Shown here piece by piece: positions 24,366 through 31,907 of a stretch of DNA of 34,117 bases. This DNA is from Planctomycetota bacterium (GTDB lineage: Bacteria; Planctomycetota; Planctomycetia; Pirellulales; PLA5), in contig QEVJ01000058.1 of the NCBI GenBank assembly GCA_003576845.1, positions 1 to 34,117 on the forward strand. The letters run 5' to 3'. The position numbers and the translations under genes were made by a program. The notes under the pieces are model-generated. The model was not told where the DNA came from. It searched no databases and saw only the letters and a program-made list of their open reading frames with translations. Each line of letters opens with the position of its first letter. Positions within the stretch are counted from its first letter, which is position 1.

Positions 24366-25171
24366 CGGATGCTCATCGCGGTTCGATTTGCTGGCGCTTC
24401 GGTCGAAGCGTCCACTCGTGCGCGCGCCAGTTGCGGCTTGGGCGCCGCTTCCGATGCGCCCGGTTGGCCGATGCCCGGACGGACCACGGCGCGGGCCTGA
24501 AATTGCGACAGCGGCGTCGATTTGCGCGCGGCAGACGTTTCGCGCTGCAGCGACGTCACTTCCGCTTGGACGAACACGTCGCTTGCGGCCAGCCGGCGGA
24601 TGTAGTCGTAAGGCGCCGCGCCGTCGAGCGCCTCGCCGCTCAGCAGCACCACCACCCGCTGGTTGTCGTACTCCTCGCGGAGCCGCGCCAAATCGCGCTG
24701 CGGGTCGGGCGTTTGAGATTCGGCCTTGTCGGGCGGAGCGGCCGGATTGCGCACCTGTGGCGCTGCGCTATCGCGGTTACGCGCCGTTTCGCGGACGATC
24801 TTCAGTTCCGTCAGCCGCATTGTGTCCGGCATCGGGCCGGCGATTGCCGAGAGCGTTTGCGAGGTCGTCCACGGATGCCGCAAGTAGGTAATCAGATCCG
24901 CTTCGAGGTTCGCCCGCCGGAGCCGCTCCTTGGCGGCTTGCCAGGCTTTTTCGTTGAGCACGGCCGTCTGATGCGGCGCGGACAGAATATCGAAATTGTG
25001 TTGCGCGGCGCGACGATCCAGGACGCGATAGATCCACGCGCCCGACAAGAGCAGCACGCCGCCGACGAAGATCACTGCCCGCCACCGGCGATCGCGGCGG
25101 CGCGCGGTCTGCTGCCGGTAGCTGGCCGGCAGGAAATCGAGTTGGACGACGGTCAGCGGCTGCATGGCCAT
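24362..25171 (-). CDS. PilN-like (GspL periplasmic-half-like) assembly protein
   Basis: A 269-residue bitopic protein. The cytoplasmic N-terminus contains LDFLPASYRQ (11-20), which matches the INLLPxxYR-type motif by which PilN binds PilM. A membrane helix follows (about 31-50), then a coiled coil and a periplasmic ferredoxin-like domain (about 125-230, including VVVLLSGEALDGAAPYDYIR). The C-terminal 40 residues are Ala/Pro-rich. The start could be ATG 25171 or ATG 25165. It follows pilM by 30 bases and overlaps the PilO-like gene by 4, as in pilMNO operons. The 30-base gap before it contains part of a tandem 14-bp repeat. Confidence 0.82.
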   Translation of the reverse strand: MAMQPLTVVQLDFLPASYRQQTARRRDRRWRAVIFVGGVLLLSGAWIYRVLDRRAAQHNFDILSAPHQTAVLNEKAWQAAKERLRRANLEADLITYLRHPWTTSQTLSAIAGPMPDTMRLTELKIVRETARNRDSAAPQVRNPAAPPDKAESQTPDPQRDLARLREEYDNQRVVVLLSGEALDGAAPYDYIRRLAASDVFVQAEVTSLQRETSAARKSTPLSQFQARAVVRPGIGQPGASEAAPKPQLARARVDASTEAPANRTAMSIR

Positions 25172-25213
25172 GTTCGATTCGCAAAGTTCAATTCATGGAG
25201 TTCAATTCATGGA
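25172..25213. repeat. tandem 14-bp repeat across the pilM stop
   Basis: GTTCAATTCATGGA occurs perfectly twice in tandem (25186-25199 and 25200-25213). A third, diverged copy (GTTCGATTCGCAAA, 25172-25185) abuts the PilN-like start. The last four codons and the stop of pilM lie in one copy. A duplication by slippage is the simplest explanation; it changes the spacing between pilM and the next ribosome site. Confidence 0.85.
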
Positions 25214-26374
25214 GCGAAGGGCTAACCCCGCCGCCACGTCCCATTGCGAGCGGTGCACGAGCGGGAGCGATGTTTGCAGCGTTCGTAGCGGGTCGCCGAC
25301 TTCGCATCGCACGTCGAGCCGCGCCGTTATCGTCTCGGCCAGCGATTCGTGGGCCTCGCCGCCGCCGAGGACGATGCCCGATAGCGGTTGCCCGCGGAAC
25401 GTCACGCTGTGGTAGCGAACGCACTTGCCGAGTTCGCCCAAGAACCGTTCGACGACGGGCCGGGCCGCTTCGTCGATGCTCTCGGACACTTCCGGATCGC
25501 GCTGGTCCGCGCGGCGTTCGCCGTTGTACCGCCGCAGCGAAATTGCATCCGCCAGCGACATGTCCAGATGCTGGGCGACGCTTTCGTCGAAGTGCTTGCC
25601 GCCGATGTCGAGCAGGCGGGCGAACAGCACGTCGGCGCCCTGAGCAATCACGACGAACGTATTGCTCATCCCAATGTGGACGAACATCGCGCGGCGCCGG
25701 CAATCTTCCTCGCGGCGATACTGACTTACATAGGAGCGCAAGATCGCCGTCGGCGCCACGTCGATCGCTACCGGCCGCAAGCCGGCCGCTTCCGCCAGGC
25801 GAATCTTGCGGTAGATCGCCGGACGATGGCACGAGAGCAGCGTAATCTCGCGCAATACCGCGTCGCCCTGGCGGACGTCCGCCCCGTCGAGATAGCGAAT
25901 CTCGGCCTCGTGAATCGCGTAGGGAATGCGGGCGGCGGCTTCCTGTTGCACGAGCCGATCCATATCCGCGCCGACTTGCTTCGCGAGCCGGACGTTCGCC
26001 AGCAACAGGTCGTGCGCGTCGAGGCACAGCACGGCGTCGCGGCCGCAAAACCGCCGTCCTTCGAGTGCTTGCGTAAGCGCGGCCACGATCTGCCTGTCTT
26101 CCGCCGATTCGGCGGTTTCGCCGCCCGCCGGTCCTTTCTCCGGTCGCGGGGGCTTCGACGTGCGGTCGGACGCCTCGCGCTCCTTGGCGGAGTGGCCGGA
26201 CAACGAGGATTCGGTTTTTGCCACGAAGGCCTTATCCGCCGGCGACGGAACGTCCCAGCGCACTGCGTCGATGACCGTCGACCGCCGGTCGTCGAGTTGA
26301 ATCAGCTTCACCGAACGCGGACTGATGTCCACGCCGATCGGTCCGGCCGCACGTCGGGGAAGCAAGCGAACCAT
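25202..26374 (-). CDS. pilM: type IV pilus assembly protein PilM (actin-like ATPase)
   Basis: A 390-residue cytoplasmic protein of the PilM/FtsA actin-like fold. Residues 12-27 (PIGVDISPRSVKLIQL) are the N-terminal phosphate-1 strand pair. About 106-215 hold the conserved EAAARIPYAI (145-154) and the DVAPTAILR strand. VHIGMSNTFVVIAQG (232-246) is the phosphate-2 region, and GIVLGGGEA (333-341) the adenosine-binding loop. Residues 50-95 are a charged insert not typical of PilM. ATG 26374 is chosen because the fold begins there; the open frame upstream is compositionally non-coding and no strong ribosome site is visible. PilM recruits PilN and the assembly ATPase. It starts 119 bases after the GspH/PilE-like gene. 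Confidence 0.9.
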   Translation of the reverse strand: MVRLLPRRAAGPIGVDISPRSVKLIQLDDRRSTVIDAVRWDVPSPADKAFVAKTESSLSGHSAKEREASDRTSKPPRPEKGPAGGETAESAEDRQIVAALTQALEGRRFCGRDAVLCLDAHDLLLANVRLAKQVGADMDRLVQQEAAARIPYAIHEAEIRYLDGADVRQGDAVLREITLLSCHRPAIYRKIRLAEAAGLRPVAIDVAPTAILRSYVSQYRREEDCRRRAMFVHIGMSNTFVVIAQGADVLFARLLDIGGKHFDESVAQHLDMSLADAISLRRYNGERRADQRDPEVSESIDEAARPVVERFLGELGKCVRYHSVTFRGQPLSGIVLGGGEAHESLAETITARLDVRCEVGDPLRTLQTSLPLVHRSQWDVAAGLALRSMN

Positions 26375-26493
26375 GATGCGAGTTACGCCGAACGGAAAAA
26401 ATGCAAAATGCGATATGAAGAATGCAGAACGGCCCTGCCGCGGTTGAACGTGCGCGCCGTCCGACACGATCGCATTGCCATTTGGCTTCGACT

Positions 26494-27102
26494 TTAAATC
26501 GCGGCTACATCCGCGGGCAGCGCCAGTCCGGCCGGCGGCGTCCCTTGCACGTCGCCGATCGTCGTCAGGCCGCTTACCGGATCGACGGTGACGCTGATAT
26601 AGCGTAGCCCGTCGCCGCGTCCGATCAGCAGCCAAACGACCGTTGCGTTGCTTTCCGTGGTTTGACCCAACGGGCCGAATTCGAGGGTCGTGACGGTGGT
26701 CGGCGTTGTGCCGGCCGTGCGCACGCCCATCAGTCGCACGTTGCCCGAGAGCGAAGGCATGTCGTCGAGGCCGAAAACGAGTTCCGCGGCGTTGGTGGAA
26801 TACTTGACCCGAGCGCCGACCGGCAAAACGTTGAGCGCGACGTCCGTGCCCGAGTGCCTGAGGACGTAGCGGTTGCCGGCCGTGTCGAACGTCAGCGTGT
26901 ACTTACTGTTGTACGTGACTGCCAGGCTGCGGGCGTAGGCGATGTCCTCGGCCGCGATCTCGGCGGCGGCGCGAAGCTGGCTGTTGGCCGCGGGCGTTCC
27001 GCCGACGATCGCCGCGGCGGCGAGGATGCCGATGATCGCCACGACGATCAACAGTTCGAGCAGCGAATAACCGGCGCGGCGAGACATGTTGCGGCGACCC
27101 AT
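26494..27102 (-). CDS. GspH/PilE-like prepilin
   Basis: A 202-residue prepilin. The leader MGRRNMSRRAG ends at G11 and is followed by YSLLELLIVVAIIGILAAAA, a class III signal with Glu at mature position 5, so a prepilin peptidase should cut after G11 and methylate the new N-terminus. The body (about 45-190) resembles GspH more than GspG: it is long, starts LRAAAEIAAEDIAYARSLAV and lacks the calcium-site tail of GspG. It could nevertheless be the main subunit, as no better candidate lies in the operon. The start is ATG 27102 or ATG 27087. The gap to the preceding small gene is 4 bases, so they are coupled. Confidence 0.85.
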   Translation of the reverse strand: MGRRNMSRRAGYSLLELLIVVAIIGILAAAAIVGGTPAANSQLRAAAEIAAEDIAYARSLAVTYNSKYTLTFDTAGNRYVLRHSGTDVALNVLPVGARVKYSTNAAELVFGLDDMPSLSGNVRLMGVRTAGTTPTTVTTLEFGPLGQTTESNATVVWLLIGRGDGLRYISVTVDPVSGLTTIGDVQGTPPAGLALPADVAAI

Positions 27103-27106
27103 GCGG

Positions 27107-27364
27107 CTACTGACCGGCGGCCGATTTGTCCTTGCTCGGCGTCGCGACCACTTGCAGTTTGCCCGAAGCGAGCAGCTCGTTTTGCTCTTTGAGTTGGGCC
27201 CGAATCTCTTTGAGCAGTTCGATCATTTCCGCCCGTTGGCCGGTGGCGTTCGCGAACGGTTCCGGCGTGGCGGCCTGCCCCGGCCGATAAAAACATAGCA
27301 CACAGCCGAACAGGACATTCAGGACGACGAGCACGGTCCAGCGGGGATTGAGCGAGCGCGGCAT
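27107..27364 (-). CDS. 85-residue single-pass membrane protein of unknown function
   Basis: A small gene between two pilin genes. AAGGA lies 7 bases before the ATG at 27364. Residues 10-25 (TVLVVLNVLFGCVLCF) are a membrane helix. Residues 45-66 (AEMIELLKEIRAQLKEQNEL) form a strongly charged amphipathic helix, likely a coiled coil outside the cytoplasm, followed by the short strand LQVVAT. There is no prepilin cleavage site. Its stop lies 4 bases before the next prepilin gene, so it is translated with the machine. I do not recognise a named family; position suggests an assembly or stability factor for the pseudopilus. Confidence 0.78.
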   Translation of the reverse strand: MPRSLNPRWTVLVVLNVLFGCVLCFYRPGQAATPEPFANATGQRAEMIELLKEIRAQLKEQNELLASGKLQVVATPSKDKSAAGQ

Positions 27365-27407
27365 GGGGAGGTCCTTGCGATGGTTGGGGAGACGTTGGTT
27401 TTCGTAG

Positions 27408-27456
27408 GGTGGGCAGTGGACGGCGGACAGTGGGCAGACAAGAATCCCTGCCCACC
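27408..27456. repeat. direct and inverted GGTGGGCAG repeats in an intergenic gap
   Basis: GGTGGGCAG (27408-27416) and GTGGGCAG (27430-27437) are direct repeats. Both are complementary to CTGCCCACC (27448-27456), giving two alternative hairpins, one with a 10-base loop. They fill the 109-base gap between the PilX-like gene and the small membrane protein gene and could act as an RNA stability or partial termination element. Confidence 0.6.
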
Positions 27457-27473
27457 GCTCACTTTCCACTAAC

Positions 27474-29087
27474 TCAGAGGTTATCTTTCCAGCTAATGAC
27501 GTTCCAACGCAAGCCCGATCCGGCCGATTGCTCCTGGTACAGCGGCTCGTTGCGGAGAATCGCGCCGTGCCAGTGGTTGGTAACGGCGGTGGGAATCGTA
27601 TACGGTTGGAAAATAATTCGCGGGTCGTAGTCGGCGTTGTAGTGCGTCTTGCCGCCCGGAGGGAGACTCGAATCTTGCAGCAGACCGGCTGAACGGAGCA
27701 AGCCCAGCGGGTCGAGCAGGTTGAGCAGGTTACCCCAGCTTGCGTTCGTCCATTCCGTGCGGTCACGAATGCGAATGTCCTTGGCAACCAACCTGCCGGT
27801 GAGATCGAACGCCGTGGTTTGCGATCCGCTTTCGATGCGAAAGTCGCTATCGACAAATACGAGCCCCTTCAATACGGCGCTGCGGCCGCCGTTGTGGTGA
27901 ACGTTGCTCGCCACGATCGAAGGCAGTTCGAGGGTCGTGGTCTGGCCGGCCAATTTCGGGATCGGCGCCGGTTCGATGCGGATGTTCGTGCCGTCGAGCG
28001 TCAGGCCGCTCGTGCCGCCAACCACGAGCGTGCCTTGCAAGCTAACGTTGTTTCCCAAACGAACGTCGTTGCTGCGGTACATGACCCGCAGCGGGTTCTT
28101 TAGCGGCGCGGCAATTGGCGTTGCCCCCGCGGCGACGTCGTTGGCGATCTCCACCGCCGAGTACACTTCGCCGCCGGGATAAAGTTGGTACGTCGGCGTT
28201 GTCGGGATATCCAGCACCGCCGGGACGATTTCGTCGTTGAGGTCCGTTCGCGAGAGACTGAGCTTGTTGGCGATCCAGTTAATGATTCCGGCCGACTGCC
28301 GCGATTCCTTCCAATACAGCCGACCCGTGAACGGCCGATCGTCGTTGGCCGGGTCGCTGTTACGCATGTCGCGCAAGCCTTCCAGATAATCGCTCCCGAT
28401 ACTGGTCCAACTGTTGTAGTCGCCGTTCAGTGCGACTGACCCGTGAATTCTTGCGTTGCCGCGGACCTGGAACGGCATGTTCACGTCGAAATCGTCGTTG
28501 TCCCGCTGATAGACGGCGACGTTCCGCGTCGTGTCGGTGATCTTTCCCCAGTTCGTCGGCTGCGTCGCGAGCTTCTGCGGCGCGAGTTCGACGACCGCGC
28601 GGGCCGAATGCGTCGCCTCGATGCCCGTGCCCGGGTCGCGCGAATAGCCCTTCGCTGTGATGGTCACGCGGAAGGGATAGTAGAGCAACTCGGGCCGGGT
28701 AGCGATGTCCGCGTCGGTGACGGCGCCGGGATTGCTCGTGAGGTCTGGATCGCCAGTGGCATAGGTCACGACGTAACGATCGGTCGCGTTAAGCGCCGCC
28801 GAGACGGTCTGCGCGATCGTCCAGCCCGTTTCGTGCATCTTGCGCAGGCCGACGGACAAGCCCGTCATCGCCGCCTGCCGTGCGTCGCCGCGGCGAATGC
28901 TGTTGGATTGCACCTGCTCGGCCGTCGATTGCACCCGCATCAAGCCGTAGGCCATCACAAGACTAATGCCGAGCACGACGAGTACCAGGAGCACCGCCAT
29001 CCCGCGGCGCGAAGGGCGGCGACCAAGAGTCGCGCTTCTCGAAGTGCCATCAAACGCGCGGCGAAATCGGCGAGTGTATTCGTTCAT
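27474..29087 (-). CDS. large PilX-like minor pilin with probable beta-helix body
   Basis: A 537-residue protein. After a basic leader, G29 precedes MAVLLVLVVLGISLVMAYGL, a pilin-like helix without Glu at position 5, as in the tip pseudopilin GspK and in PilX-type pilins. Residues 60-170 resemble the PilX/GspK neck (RRGDARQAAMTGLSVGLRKM). From about 195 to 450 there are repeated short strands such as FQVRGNARIHGSVALNGDY, NDVRLGNNVSLQGTLVVGG and GLVFVDSDFRIESGS, the look of a right-handed beta-helix. GspK itself has a different alpha-helical insert, so PilX-like is the better name. Its ATG overlaps the GspJ-like stop (ATGA). It probably caps the pilus or carries a surface function. Confidence 0.82.
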   Translation of the reverse strand: MNEYTRRFRRAFDGTSRSATLGRRPSRRGMAVLLVLVVLGISLVMAYGLMRVQSTAEQVQSNSIRRGDARQAAMTGLSVGLRKMHETGWTIAQTVSAALNATDRYVVTYATGDPDLTSNPGAVTDADIATRPELLYYPFRVTITAKGYSRDPGTGIEATHSARAVVELAPQKLATQPTNWGKITDTTRNVAVYQRDNDDFDVNMPFQVRGNARIHGSVALNGDYNSWTSIGSDYLEGLRDMRNSDPANDDRPFTGRLYWKESRQSAGIINWIANKLSLSRTDLNDEIVPAVLDIPTTPTYQLYPGGEVYSAVEIANDVAAGATPIAAPLKNPLRVMYRSNDVRLGNNVSLQGTLVVGGTSGLTLDGTNIRIEPAPIPKLAGQTTTLELPSIVASNVHHNGGRSAVLKGLVFVDSDFRIESGSQTTAFDLTGRLVAKDIRIRDRTEWTNASWGNLLNLLDPLGLLRSAGLLQDSSLPPGGKTHYNADYDPRIIFQPYTIPTAVTNHWHGAILRNEPLYQEQSAGSGLRWNVISWKDNL

Positions 29088-29911
29088 TGCGGCAACTCGT
29101 AGTACATCGCGGCGGAACCCAAAAACGGCACGGCAGACGTCTCCGGCGAAGCGACGCCGTCATCGTCGTCGTCGGGAATGATCTGCAGTTCGCACGTCAC
29201 GCGGACCTGGCGGAGGCCGCGCTTCGTTCCATAGATGCCCTGCGCCCACGACAGGTCCGACCAGGCGAGCGTCGACGCTTGGTACTGGCTCCATTCCGTC
29301 GCCGACGGCCGCATCGTGAGCGTGAAACGCACGGCGGGCTTCGGCGGACCGAGATCGTGAGACGTACACGACCGCAGCAGCGTCGTGAGCACGGTCTTGC
29401 GAGTCGCTCCGCTCGACTTCATCGCCGAAACGAGTGCCGCAAGCGCCGTCGTGTCGATCATCGACACCGTTTGCGTGTCGCCGGGATTCGTGAGTTCCCA
29501 AAGTTCCGTGGGGTTGCTCGGATTGGCGCAGAACACGACGAGCTCGCTCGCCTGCGGAACGTCGTCGCCGTTGTCGGTCTTCCAAGCGACCAGCGTTTCG
29601 GGAAACGTGTACGCGCCGGAAACGTCCGCGAGCACGGCGGCGGGCGGATTCGTCGACGAAGACGCCGCGCCTTGCACGGCGCTTTGGATCCGCTCCAGTG
29701 CCACGCGGCCGTGTTGATGGGCCTCTTCCAGGGCGAACGTGTAACGCGCCGTCTGCTCGACGCCGGTCGCCATCACCGCCATCGCCCCCGCGATCATCAC
29801 GGTAATGCCCGAGGCCACGAGAACTTCGGCCAAGGTGAACCCGCCGCGACCGGCGCGCATCGAGCACCGCCGCGTGCGCGTTTTCGGGTTACTTCGGCGG
29901 CGGTAGTTCAT
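29084..29911 (-). CDS. GspJ-like prepilin
   Basis: A 275-residue prepilin. The leader of 24 residues ends GRGG, then FTLAEVLVASGITVMIAGAM: cleavage after G24 leaves Glu at mature position 5. Its body (about 55-265) begins with EQTARYTFALEEAHQHGRVA and is long, as usual for GspJ. It has an acidic stretch IPDDDDDG near the end. AGGAG lies 7 bases before ATG 29911, which fixes the start within a longer open frame. It lies 35 bases after the GspI-like gene, and its stop overlaps the PilX-like start. GspI, GspJ and the K/X protein form the pseudopilus tip in type II systems, matching this gene order. Confidence 0.85.
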   Translation of the reverse strand: MNYRRRSNPKTRTRRCSMRAGRGGFTLAEVLVASGITVMIAGAMAVMATGVEQTARYTFALEEAHQHGRVALERIQSAVQGAASSSTNPPAAVLADVSGAYTFPETLVAWKTDNGDDVPQASELVVFCANPSNPTELWELTNPGDTQTVSMIDTTALAALVSAMKSSGATRKTVLTTLLRSCTSHDLGPPKPAVRFTLTMRPSATEWSQYQASTLAWSDLSWAQGIYGTKRGLRQVRVTCELQIIPDDDDDGVASPETSAVPFLGSAAMYYELPQ

Positions 29912-29946
29912 CTCAACGCTCCTATCCCCAGTTCCCAGCCCCTGCT

Positions 29947-30543
29947 TCACGGCGTCGGCACGTAAGCAAACACGCGACTCAATCGCGCCAGTTCGACGGC
30001 GCCCTCCCGCGGATCCGTGTAGGAAATGACGACTTCGACTTCCTTGTGATAGCTCGGCGTGCCCGCGGGCAAACGCACCGCAGGATTCGCGTCGCTCACG
30101 AAATACACGGCGACCGACTGCCGCCAATTGGCAAAGGCCGAGGCCGGCGCTTGGTGCTTTGGATGCCGCGTCGTGCCCGCGGCGTCTTCGGCGCCCAGCG
30201 GAACGCCGTAGCGGTCGACCGGCGGGCTCTTCGAGTAGCCGTGATAGTCGTCGATGTCGTCGTAGCGTTCGCGACCCGCGCCCGCCGCTTCGTAGGCACT
30301 CGGACCGAACGAAGCGGTCGAATTCGGAATCTGGCCGTACCCCACGAATCGGCACCCCGCGATTTCGTCCATCAGTTGCAGGGCCATCCCTTCGGCCACC
30401 GTCTCGTCGAGCGAGTCGGCGACGAACCGGCCCTGATCGCCGAACCGCGCCAACAGCGCCGCACCTGCGATCGTCACGATGGTGAGCGCGACGAGCGCCT
30501 CGATGAGCGTGAATCCGCGGCGGCAAGTGCGGCGACACGACAT
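29947..30543 (-). CDS. GspI-like prepilin, first gene of the secretion operon
   Basis: A 198-residue prepilin with a 10-residue leader MSCRRTCRRG followed by FTLIEALVALTIVTIAGAAL, so cleavage after G10 and Glu at mature position 5. The next part (GDQGRFVADSLDETVAEGMA, then LMDEI) resembles the GspI helix that ends in a conserved acidic turn. The remainder (about 60-195) is less conserved and includes an Arg/Asp/Tyr-rich loop. ATG 30543 is chosen because the prepilin leader must be short; the frame is open upstream and no strong ribosome site is visible. A strong terminator for nadC lies about 70 bases upstream, so the operon promoter should lie within or beyond that region. Confidence 0.82.
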   Translation of the reverse strand: MSCRRTCRRGFTLIEALVALTIVTIAGAALLARFGDQGRFVADSLDETVAEGMALQLMDEIAGCRFVGYGQIPNSTASFGPSAYEAAGAGRERYDDIDDYHGYSKSPPVDRYGVPLGAEDAAGTTRHPKHQAPASAFANWRQSVAVYFVSDANPAVRLPAGTPSYHKEVEVVISYTDPREGAVELARLSRVFAYVPTP

Positions 30544-30862
30544 GACGTTGCCCGGCGGTGGCGACCGACGGGATCGCGATGGGCGATAACGATGAGCGAA
30601 TGCAATGAGCGAAAAAAGGGCCGCGGCAGGAATCCCCTCAAGCGTCTGGCTGTTCCTGCCGCGGCACGGACCAACGCCCCTCCCCAAAGGCGCAGGAACA
30701 ATTCAAACCTATCTCGAATCGGCCCGGCGGGCGCGACTGCGAAGCGGATTTGGGCCGAATTGTCTCGCCCGAGGGAAGCGGTGTGTTGTCAATCGTCATC
30801 GCCGCCAAAGCGAAGCGGTCGCAGAACCGCTACCGACGGCAGAAAGCGACGCCGCCGAACGA
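30544..30862. other. intergenic region, 319 bases, between nadC and the secretion operon
   Basis: Both flanking genes are on the minus strand. The region holds a strong terminator (30612-30665) and further dyads, among them TCGGCCC/GGGCCGA and ACAATTC/GAATTGT around 30695-30765. A perfect TTGACA on the minus strand (30792-30787) has no -10 at the right distance. The 70 bases between the terminator and the first secretion gene show no clear promoter, so the operon's start of transcription remains unknown. Confidence 0.6.
30612..30665 (-). terminator. strong intrinsic terminator after nadC
   Basis: On the minus strand a perfect 13-bp GC-rich stem (30653-30665 with 30620-30632) encloses a 20-base loop and is followed at once by CC and six T residues (A6 at 30612-30617 on the plus strand). 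The arms read GCCGCGGCAGGAA and its complement. It lies 198 bases past the nadC stop and would also stop any transcript entering the secretion operon from upstream. Confidence 0.85.
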
Positions 30863-31804
30863 TTAGAGCCAATCGAGTCCGACGTCGCAGGAGACGGCCG
30901 CATGGGTCAGCCGCCCGACGCTGATGCGGTCGACGCCCGATTCGGCGATGCGGCGCACGGTGTCGAGATTCACGCCGCCGGACGCTTCTAGTTCTGCCCG
31001 CGAACCGGCGCGATCGCGCATTGCCACCGCTTCCGCGAGCATCGCAGGCGTCATGTTATCGAGCAGCACGATGTCGGGGTCGGCCGCGAGCACGTCGCAG
31101 AGTTGTTCGAGCGTGTCGACCTCGACTTCGACGATCATCCGTTCGAGCGGCAATTCGCCACGCGGCGACGCTAATGCCATATCGGCCAGAAACGCCCGTG
31201 CCTTGCGCACCGCTTCCGCCGGTGTGAACCGCGCCGCGGGATCGCCCTCCTGCCCGAAAGCGAGGTGGTTGTCTTTGATAAGCACCGCGTCGAACAAGCC
31301 CGTGCGATGGTTGTGCCCGCCGCCTTGGCGAACCGCGTACTTTTCCAACCGCCGCCAGCCAGGCGTCGTCTTACGCGTGTCGTAGATGCGAGCCTTTGTG
31401 CCGGCCACGGCATCGACGTACCGGCGCGTCAGCGTCGCCACACCGCAAAGCCGACCGAGCAGGTTCAATGCGATCCGTTCCGAGGTTAGCAGGCTGCGGG
31501 CCGGGCCCTCGACCACCGCCAGCGTCGTGCCCTTGGCCACGCTCGCGCCGTCGGCGACTTCCGCTTGCCAATGGATACGAACGTCCATCTCCGCCAGAGC
31601 CAACTCCGCGGCCTTCATCCCGGCGACGATCAGCGGCTCGCGACAAACGACCGCCGCCCGCCCCACCGCATCCGGCGGCACTAGCGAAACCGTCGTCCAG
31701 TCGTGGTAGCGGTCCAAGTCCTCGCGCACCGCCAGCCGGACAAGCTGCCGGCAGTCGTCGGCAATGGCGTCGTTCCAATCGAGTTGGGTAAAGTCGCGGT
31801 CCAT
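30863..31804 (-). CDS. nadC: nicotinate-nucleotide diphosphorylase (carboxylating)
   Basis: A 313-residue enzyme of de novo NAD synthesis that converts quinolinate and PRPP to nicotinate mononucleotide, CO2 and pyrophosphate. All signature segments are present: TSERIALNLLGRLCGVAT (107-124), DTRKTTPGWRRLEKYAV (142-158), GGGHNHRTGL (161-170), LIKDNH (175-180), VEVEVD (225-230), LLDNM (247-251), EASGGVN (273-279) and SVGRLTH (295-301). The segment between 181 and 222 is slightly longer than in many homologues. Length and motifs indicate an active cytoplasmic enzyme. No other NAD gene is nearby. It diverges from the ComEA-like gene over 103 bases and is closed by the strong terminator downstream. 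Confidence 0.96.
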   Translation of the reverse strand: MDRDFTQLDWNDAIADDCRQLVRLAVREDLDRYHDWTTVSLVPPDAVGRAAVVCREPLIVAGMKAAELALAEMDVRIHWQAEVADGASVAKGTTLAVVEGPARSLLTSERIALNLLGRLCGVATLTRRYVDAVAGTKARIYDTRKTTPGWRRLEKYAVRQGGGHNHRTGLFDAVLIKDNHLAFGQEGDPAARFTPAEAVRKARAFLADMALASPRGELPLERMIVEVEVDTLEQLCDVLAADPDIVLLDNMTPAMLAEAVAMRDRAGSRAELEASGGVNLDTVRRIAESGVDRISVGRLTHAAVSCDVGLDWL

Positions 31805-31907
31805 GGCGTCGCGACAATTGGCAATCCCCGACCGTGCTGGCCAACGCCTCCACTTTGGGCTACCGTGGTGGAGTTTTCCACCCCGGCACGTTCACGGCGT
31901 CGACACG

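Noticed and set aside
27474-29087. Naming the large pilin GspK
   Set aside because: The lack of Glu5 and the gene order fit GspK, but the long beta-rich repeat body does not, so PilX-like was used.
30787-30792. Perfect TTGACA on the minus strand as promoter of the secretion operon
   Set aside because: No -10-like hexamer lies 16-19 bases downstream, and the nadC terminator lies between it and the first gene.
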